NCBI GenBank assembly: GCA_004802725.1
Contig: SGPM01000067.1
Coordinates: forward strand, 32,400-96,399
Reading direction: 5' to 3'
Length of the DNA stretch: 64,000 nt
Origin: Antrodiella citrinella
Taxonomy: Eukaryota; Basidiomycota; Agaricomycetes; Polyporales; Steccherinaceae
Positions 57,206 through 64,000 of this stretch are shown here, one piece after another (the first letter of the stretch is position 1; each line of letters opens with the position of its first letter). Under the pieces are notes generated by a model that saw only the letters and a list, made by a program, of their open reading frames with translations, did no database searches and had not been told where the DNA came from. The position numbers were made by a program, and so were the translations under genes.

Positions 57206-57726
57206 TTCCCTTTTTCACACTTCTTTCCGTCCCCTACTCACCAAGAACGTGCCGCAGACTCTGCAGTCTCTTTTTGCTTTTTTTTCTCTGTTGCTCATAT
57301 TTTTCATGCTCACGACTTCTTCTTTTCATGTATTGTGTTTGTTTGCGCTATCTTAGAGAAATGTTGTATGACTTTTGTGTGTAGGAATGTTTTGGATGCT
57401 TTAGCGGAGGATAGGGGGACTATGAACACCTTGGTAAAGTTTTTGTTTTCTCTCGAGCTCGCTCCAACCGTTTTCCGATCTTTATTGCAGTCCTTCTTCC
57501 TGCCCTTCAACGATTCAGGGCTCTCATTTGGTTACGATCATTCGCAGCCCGTACTCTACCGCCTCCTTTCCAACAAAACCCAGCCAGTTGGATTGTTTTA
57601 CCTTTTTGCTTCATCTACGCGTCATGACTGGTACTTAGTGCAGTAGTGTAGTGCTTTATCGAATACATATACGACGAGCCCTTCGCTATATACGACATTC
57701 TATTCCACCGTGCATTCAATATTTAT
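57206..57726. other. Intergenic between convergent genes
   Basis: T-rich 3' sequence of the forward gene, then the 3' flank of the monooxygenase. No gene seen. Confidence 0.5.
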
Positions 57727-59532
57727 CTACTGATTGCTTCCTCGAGACGCCACCGGCATCGTCTTGATCCTGCCCCTCATCAACAGCAACGCCTTCTGTA
57801 CTTCGTCCTCCGCAGTGTTCTCCCATTGCCAATTCCATTGCGATGTTATAGCAGGAGCTAGCGTCTCGTAGTTGTCTCCATGCTCGCTATTGAACTCGTA
57901 CATCAGGCCGTTCATGCGCGAGCCCGCCATGCGAGCGTTCGCGAAAGGCAAGCGGGTGGCTTCGTAGGCGTGCAAAGCATGTTGCAAGGTGTCTTTTGTC
58001 ACCGCTGCATCACCTAGAAGGCCTGCGAGAAGGTAGGCATCCTAGGAACGAGCGGATTAGGCTTCCTAGGAAGATGAAGCGAAGGACTTGTTGCGCACCT
58101 CGATGGCTTGAACTGCACCTACTCCTTGATGGGGTAGCATAGCATGGGCCTAATAACATATATTGGTCGTCAGCCGATGTCGAACTTCCTATGGTGTAAA
58201 AATTACTTACCGCGTCGCCCAAAAGAGTTACTTGACCTTTTGTGTAAAACGGCAACGGCTTCAGACAGTGCAGAGCCCATACCAGCGGTTGGTCTACAAT
58301 CTGGTTACCAATGTAATGTTTTCAGCACCACGGTCTCAGGAGGAATATTGCAAGCAGAGGTTCCGCACGTCCATAATTTCCTTCACTTCAGGTTCCCAAC
58401 CTACGAAATGATTGCGGACTTCATCCGCAGAGCAGCCGGTGACCCATGGGCCGTCGTATGTTTTGCCTTCATCTTCCGGATTGGTCGCAAATGCCACAAT
58501 ATTCACTGTAGTGGCTCCTTTGCCAACAGCGTAGGAGACAATGTGCTGAACAAATACAAAATGAATCTAGAGGCGTGAACGTCGAACGCAGCGAGAGCTA
58601 CATACCTTGTTCTTTCCGCAATACTGTCGACGTGAGATGAGTTGTGAGGAAACAAATTGCATGAAGCGATGATGTACGCACAACTGCGGCATCATCCATG
58701 ATTCTGTGCCTGCGTCCGTTGCACGCCTCGAACAATCGTTCTGCAGGAGCCAAAGCGCGGTAGATCATTGTGCCGCTCCATACCGGATCGATGAACTGCA
58801 GCAGTTTCGGATCGCCTTTTGCTGCTTCTGCCTCGTACATTTGCTTTCGAACGACCGACTTGATACCATCACAACCGACGAGGAGGTCGGCGGAAGCAGT
58901 AGTTCCGTCAGCAAAGTTCAGGGTGATGCCATGGTCGGTGTCTTCGTAGGATAGAAGCCTCTTCTTCAGGTGCGCAATGCCCTCAGGGAGATGCTTGATC
59001 AAGACGTCAAGAAAATGGGCCCTATGGAAACGAATGCAGCCATCTTGTAGGATAATTTCAGCATGGAGCAATCGTTTGGTCAAGCCCAACAACTTACATG
59101 GTGGTTTGAACTGTGCAAACTGGTGTCCGGCATTGGGGCTATCAGACCTGAAGTAATCGAAACCAACACCTGTACAGTATGAGCATCCAGTTGCACTCAT
59201 GATATCGGGTTCTCACTTGGTTTGGGGTCGATGGGTGCTCCAGAAACTTCGGTCAAGTCGTCAGACAAGCCCATGGAACGGAAAACTTCCCATGTTCTTT
59301 CCCAAAAAATGACACCAGCCCCAATCTCTTTGAGTTGCTCTGCAGCTTCGTAGACATCGACCTGGATATCGCTGTGCTTAGACAGCGCGAGTGCCAAGCA
59401 TAGACCGCCGATACCACCTCCACTATTGTGGTACAAGCGCGCCGTTAGTACCTATTTGCACACAGGGACAACAGTCAATACATACACAACTGCCATTCGG
59501 AGTTTGGGCGGAGGTGTGATTGGTGCTGGCAT
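57727..59532 (-). CDS. FAD-dependent monooxygenase, salicylate hydroxylase-like
   Basis: The start at 59532 gives MPAPITPPPKLRMAVV, which splices to GGGIGGLCLALALSK (Rossmann GxGxxG for FAD). Then come DIQVDVYEAAEQLKEIGAGV, the HRAHFLDVLIKHLPEG helix, ADLLVGCDGIKSVVRKQM (DG motif binding FAD/NADPH), PVWSGTMIYRALAP, and KGQVTLLGDAAHAMLPHQGV (GD motif) with AVQAIEDAYLLAGLLGD. The C-terminus ends MPVASRGSNQ. These are group A flavoprotein monooxygenase hallmarks, and the layout is that of fungal salicylate 1-hydroxylase relatives, which turn aromatic acids into catechols using NAD(P)H and O2. The substrate is unproven. About six introns are present. No frame breaks seen, though a few middle junctions (58.3-58.6 kb) were not fully checked. 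Confidence 0.88.
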
Positions 59533-60059
59533 TGATATGCTGTCTGAAGCGGGGAAGACAAGTGCTGCTATGTCGCTGTCTCTCCCTCGGTGGATCTCAC
59601 CGCTAAGACCTATTTGTAGTCCTTCGTCGTTCTCCTGGACGGTTTTCACATAGCTTCAATTCTCGACTTGACATAGACGGAATGATCTGCCTTCCGTGAG
59701 CGCGAGACAGAAGCACCCTGACTTTAGAGAAGTTCAGGAACTAGTGGATACGGCGCGTGAGAGGGATCACTGTTACTGTAGGTTGTAGTAGCGTTGATGG
59801 GTACGGAGTGGTGACATTCCACTTAAGACTGGATGAGGGAGGACATAGAGAGCTGAACCTACACTCACGCTCAGGTCTCAGGACCACCCGAAAACCTGAA
59901 GGGATGCAGGAAACGTGATGGACTGTATATGAAGGATGTCACAACCCTGGACTTTATCGATAAGTATGCATTGACATGGATGTTGTTCAACTGCACGTTG
60001 AGTACCACCACGCACATAGATATAATGATAGTTCGACGCAATAATCAGATGGGTCGTCA
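59533..60059. other. Intergenic
   Basis: No gene seen. The 5' region of the monooxygenase lies on the left. The reverse-strand frame upstream of 59532 stays open to 59649, so a longer N-terminus cannot be excluded. Confidence 0.45.
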
Positions 60060-60413
60060 TTACAGAGCACCCAAAACTTCGGCTAAAGTTTTCATGGAAA
60101 CCTCGGATGGGTCCACCAGTGTCCGAGGAGGGTCCTGCTTATGTTCACGCTACCATTGCTTCAAGTTCAGTAAACGAGAATGTCACAAGACGATGTTGCT
60201 CACTTCAGGAAGCTGGGCACTTGAGTAGACTGTTTGCGCAAATTGACCATCCAATTCAGCAGTCATATCGGCCAAACGGGCTCGCGAGATTGTCTTCTTG
60301 CCAATTCTACCACCCCTCTTCTCCGCCAGAGACGTTGATTTGGATCCAGCTTCGAGTCGCTGAGCATTATGCCTGGAGGATGATTGTTTCTTTTTGTGGG
60401 TGCTGTTGGACAT
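60060..60413 (-). CDS. Small basic unknown protein, about 94 aa
   Basis: The ATG at 60413 opens MSNSTHKKKQSSSRHNAQRL, then GRIGKKTISRARLADMTAEL and YSSAQLPE. An intron (donor GTGAGC, acceptor ATAAGCAG) leads to DPPRTLVDPSEVSMKTLAEV and LGAL with a stop at 60060. The basic, Ser/Lys-rich N-terminus suggests a nuclear or nucleolar protein. I do not recognise the family. The clean in-phase intron and lack of other frames make it believable. Confidence 0.5.
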
Positions 60414-60602
60414 GGTGGTGGGTTGTCGCAACGATGTCGGGGCGGCTGCAGTACTAAGCGTGAGTCGTGACCTCATTGAGTCATTTCTTTCCGGTGGCTG
60501 CGCGCACACCTTTCATCTTTCTTTCCCTACTTTTATCTTTCTTTCCATACTTTCATCTTTTGACACGTTGCGGTCTCCTGGTCGTTCTCGACGCCATTTG
60601 CA

Positions 60603-62154
60603 ATGGCAGACGCTCCGCCGGACTGGGATCTCTTGTCCTCCTATGCAGGACTTATGACCCTGGCAGCAGTCTCGATATATGCAGGCTCTTTTGGATCCCT
60701 CGTAGTCAGTCAAATCTTGGGATTGAGGAGTCTTGGCTGACATTAGATCAGCCAGCGAAACGCAAGGCTACCGATGGGACTGTGATTGAGGACGAAGAGG
60801 ATGAGGAGGACGTTCCGGATAGATTGTCTTCTGCCGATGCATGGATGTTCCCTATAGTGAGTAGTGCGCTGAATGCCTCGCGTGACCGAGGGAACGACTG
60901 ATTATGCTTTGGTTCATAGTTTGGATCTGTCGTTCTATTGGGCCTTTACCTCGTCGTAAAGTACTTTGGCAAGGAATGGATCAATTGGCTACTCCAATGG
61001 TACTTTACCCTTGCAGGAGTCGGGAGCGTAGGCAAAGTGCGTACTACAGCTACATCCTCTATTTTTTGCGCCTTAGCACGCTCCTAGTCTTTAATTGCGG
61101 TTGTAAAACTAGCAGTCGGCGTCGAACGTTGGAGACAATTTGACCGCAACCGGATTCTGGTCACGAAGGGGCCCCGGGGTGAGTTCATCGCGTGACGACT
61201 CGGTCGAGGCGCTCCTCTGCTCACTATCACACAGAACTCGTATCACTTTCGTTGAGAACACCTTCTATTCTGCTCATTCCTTTCGGTGCACTTCCATCAG
61301 TGCTATACAACTTTGGACCGAGTACGACGCGCCGATCTGCCCTACTGACGGACGTACTTGCGCTGTCATTCTCTCATAACGCGTTGTCGTTGTTGAAGCT
61401 GGATTCTTTCAAGACCGGATGTGTCTTGCTGTCCGCTTTGTTCGTGTATGATATCTGGTGGGTGTTCGGTACGGAAGTAGTAAGTCCAATGAACTCCTGA
61501 CGTTACCCTTGCATCATCTTCGCCTGACAGTTGAAATTTTTCAGATGGTCAAGGTCGCCACGACGCTAGATGTTCCTATCAAGCTCCTGTGGGCGAAGTC
61601 ACTCGTCTTTTCCACTGAGCGGGGTTTCACGATGCTCGGTTTAGGCGATGTGGTGATCCCGGGCATGTTCGTTGCGCTTGCCTTGCGGTACGATTACCGC
61701 CGAGCCTCTCAGGGTTCCCCAATCGCCACCTTTTCGAAGCCATACTTCACCGCGGCTTTGTCGGCGTACTTGTTGGGTCTGGGTACCACAATGTTCGTGA
61801 TGCATTTCTTCCGAAAGGCGCAGCCTGCGCTGCTGTATCTCAGGTGCGTTGACGTACAGAATGTCGCAAATAATTTCACTTACATGAGGCCGGCGGTGAT
61901 GTAGTCCTGCGTGTATCCTCTCCTTCTTCATAACGGCGATTGCTCGCGGAGAACTCGAGAGTGCTTGGGTATGGAGCGACGATCCAGAAGAGGCGTCTGA
62001 CAAAAGAGACAGTGATGCGGAACCGCAAGAGGATACCGCAGTCCCTGTTGAAGACGAACTAAGTGGCGTTGATGAGCAGACTGACGGAACAACAGACGAC
62101 AAAAGTCACGTTCAGAATGGTACAACGAGACAACGGACAACAAAAAGGAGCTGA
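60603..62154 (+). CDS. Signal peptide peptidase (intramembrane aspartyl protease)
   Basis: The start at 60603 gives MADAPPDWDLLSSYAGLMTL and a first membrane segment. An acidic loop (DEEDEEDVPDRLSSADAWMF) and further segments follow (SVVLLGLYLVVKYFGKEWIN, TPSILLIPFGALPSVLYNFG). The catalytic motifs are clear: YDIWWVFGTEV (YD), LGLGDVVIPGMF (GxGD) and QPALLYL (PAL). The protein ends in a polar tail (DSDAEPQEDTAVPVEDELSG). It cleaves leftover signal peptides and some tail-anchored proteins within the ER membrane and takes part in ER quality control. In some fungi SPP supports sterol-regulated or hypoxia signalling. The junction after the first exon (near 60706-60750) could not be settled. The others keep frame. 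Confidence 0.93.
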
Positions 62155-64000
62155 GCTTTGCAGATGCCTCCGAACCGTGTTTTTTCCGTGTGCATTACAG
62201 AATTGGACAATAGACCAGGTGTCCGATCTGAGCTTGTAATACTGAGGCTGGCTGGTTGGCTTCACTTGACCACCTGGTTGTTCAGAGCGTAATTCCCTGC
62301 AGTAAGGATAGGAAGAAGTGGAAGAGGTAGGGTTGCGGTAGGGTTGCCTGCTGATGAAGGGTGAGGTTCATGTGGAATGTACACTCGGAAGCGACAGCTT
62401 TGACCGCACGAACACGTGTTTGCTCATCTGCCAGTTTGTCCCCTCTGAATCCCCTGCGTTGCCAAAGCATGCTTCCACCGATCGGAATGCGACTTGTAAG
62501 GGAGGTCGTAAGGAGGCTATGAAATTCAGTGAATTGCGAATCCCGCGCTGACCCTACGGTATGTGCTTATGGTTCAGAAGGACCATTTGTAGGATGGTGG
62601 TTCGCACCTTCTACTTACTTAATGATTTGCAGGAGTCAGAGGAGCCCCGACGGCCAACATGCTCATGGTGGGTCAGATGATGCCCGCTCATGCTTTGACA
62701 ACCTTGTCATTGGTACTGCGCAAGTCCTCTGTGTCTCAGGCTAGTGCTATATTCTGTAACATTTACTCAGCATAGTGCTATTACGCAGCAGCACGGCACA
62801 ACGGATGGTGGTTCGATCACATGGAGGAATGTCTACAAGAAGCGTAGAGCGAGACGTACTCATCCAAAGAATATCCGACGCACTTTAACATCACTCCATG
62901 TTTGAATTACTGGGCACCAAGGCGTGTACCCAGATCCTAGTGAACGGAGGTCCATGCAACATCCATCATTGCGGCGCGCCGATGCAATATAGCTTGCAAT
63001 ATACATAGCTCTCCAGCGGTAGCCCTTGACAGGAATGGCACATCTCATTACTTCACGCGACACGAATTTCAGCCGTCCAGTATGTGGCGCTGATTTCCGT
63101 GGCCTGGCCGCTGTGACCTCGACTTCCGATCAAATATATGGCCGAGGAAAGAAATCCTCACCGATAGCCGAGGGATGTTTGCGCAAAGGCATCAAATATT
63201 TTGTCGTGCGCATGAACGCTCGAGCCATCGATATCGTCTGGTCGTTGAGCATCGAGAATTGAGAGATAAAGATCTTCCGGGTTTATGGCATCTTCGTATG
63301 TATTTGGTGAACAACGTTCAACCTCAACTAGACTCGACCACGGGAGACAGAATCGTTCTGGTCCAACAAATCTTGTCACTAGCGAATTTCCTTGCGACGA
63401 CTCCGAGATCGTAGGACAGAGGCATCGGCGATGATGAAGTGATGAAGATCGTGCATTGATCGTCACTGTAGCAGGAACAAGTAGGAACAAAACGCTAGCG
63501 AAGGTTAGCTCTGTCAGATAAAAACAGACAGAGAAATTGAGGCACCGCACGAAAGTCGGACTGGAGAATCGGAATAGCATTAATGTTCGAAGGTATGACG
63601 ACAACCGTCACAACGGTCTAGGCGACACAGTGAACTTCCCAAGTGCTTCCAGCAAAGAAAACATATGTGACAGGGTGATCTAGACAACGAGCTGTGTGGT
63701 CAACCGGTCGAAGGAGGCCATATATAATCATCCTGCATGCATCATGATGTATGATGGTGCCCTCAACCCTGGATGAACTCGACGGAATATACTTACACCA
63801 CAGTGCCATTGGCCGATTCTGGCCGCCAACGTTTGTATGTATACTGGATGACTCTCCATAAGGATTTTAGAAGGAAATACGTGTCCTAGACACTAAAAGT
63901 TGTACTAGACTACGACGAGAGGTGCGCTCTAGAGTGCGAGGCGCTCTCTGAGTTCCAAAATACTCCTGTAATCCGAGCCACCACTGCAACTCCGCCATCG
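62155..64000. other. 1.8 kb at the window end without a supported gene
   Basis: A forward open stretch, GVRGAPTANMLMVGQMMPAH (about 62630 on, after an ATTTGCAG acceptor with a possible GTATGT donor near 62559), might be an exon. A reverse frame at 63158-63604 contains NPEDLYLSILDAQRPDDIDG. Neither has a start, a matching intron set or a family, so I call no gene. A gene may begin beyond the right edge. Confidence 0.35.

Noticed and set aside
63158..63604. 148-codon reverse frame near the right edge
   Set aside because: It lacks an ATG start (opens with TTG) and any recognisable domain. Left as unassigned.

Overview
This window is nuclear DNA from a filamentous basidiomycete, most likely an Agaricomycete. 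Genes are packed on both strands and broken by many 45-75 nt introns with GT..AG ends. They include typical agaricomycete families (DUF6699 proteins, an SRPK-like kinase, a secreted CBM19-like protein), nucleus-encoded mitochondrial genes and a DIRS/Ngaro-type retrotransposon. Exon joins were worked out by hand from splice signals and family knowledge. No database search was possible.

Layout. 0.4-1.9 kb: a duplicated small unknown gene. 2.5-4.2 kb: SRPK-like kinase. 4.9-8.3 kb: two adjacent DUF6699 paralogues. 9.5-14.9 kb: a reverse-strand tyrosine-recombinase retrotransposon (gag, RT/RNase H, YR) with an assembly gap and many single-base Ns. 14.9-16.4 kb: auxin-efflux-carrier family transporter. 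16.6-17.7 kb: meiotic MND1. 18.1-18.9 kb: unresolved small genes. 19.5-22.7 kb: a long disordered protein. 24.8-34.1 kb: an aldehyde dehydrogenase cluster (intact, broken, intact), interrupted by the complex I subunit NDUFS7 and a foldback element. 34.7-36.3 kb: mitochondrial transcription factor B/dimethyladenosine transferase. 36.8-38.7 kb: PAS-kinase-like kinase. 40.2-41.4 kb: secreted CBM19-like protein. 42.6-44.4 kb: probably a decayed gene. 44.6-48.7 kb: Mcl1/Ctf4 (AND-1). 49.0-51.2 kb: DUF2264 protein. 51.4-52.8 kb: a small gene and its likely remnant. 53.5-57.2 kb: a second long disordered protein. 57.7-59.5 kb: salicylate-hydroxylase-like FAD monooxygenase. 60.1-60.4 kb: small basic protein. 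60.6-62.2 kb: signal peptide peptidase. 62.2-64 kb: nothing I can assign.

The genes do not form one pathway. The single-copy housekeeping genes (MND1, NDUFS7, mtTFB, Mcl1, SPP) look like ordinary chromosomal backbone. The ALDH cluster, DUF6699 pair, retroelement, foldback element and small duplicated genes are the variable part. I see no convincing new multi-gene system. The best leads are the foldback element inside the ALDH cluster, the tiny exons in MND1 and the 53.5 kb gene, and the Ns confined to one part of the retroelement.
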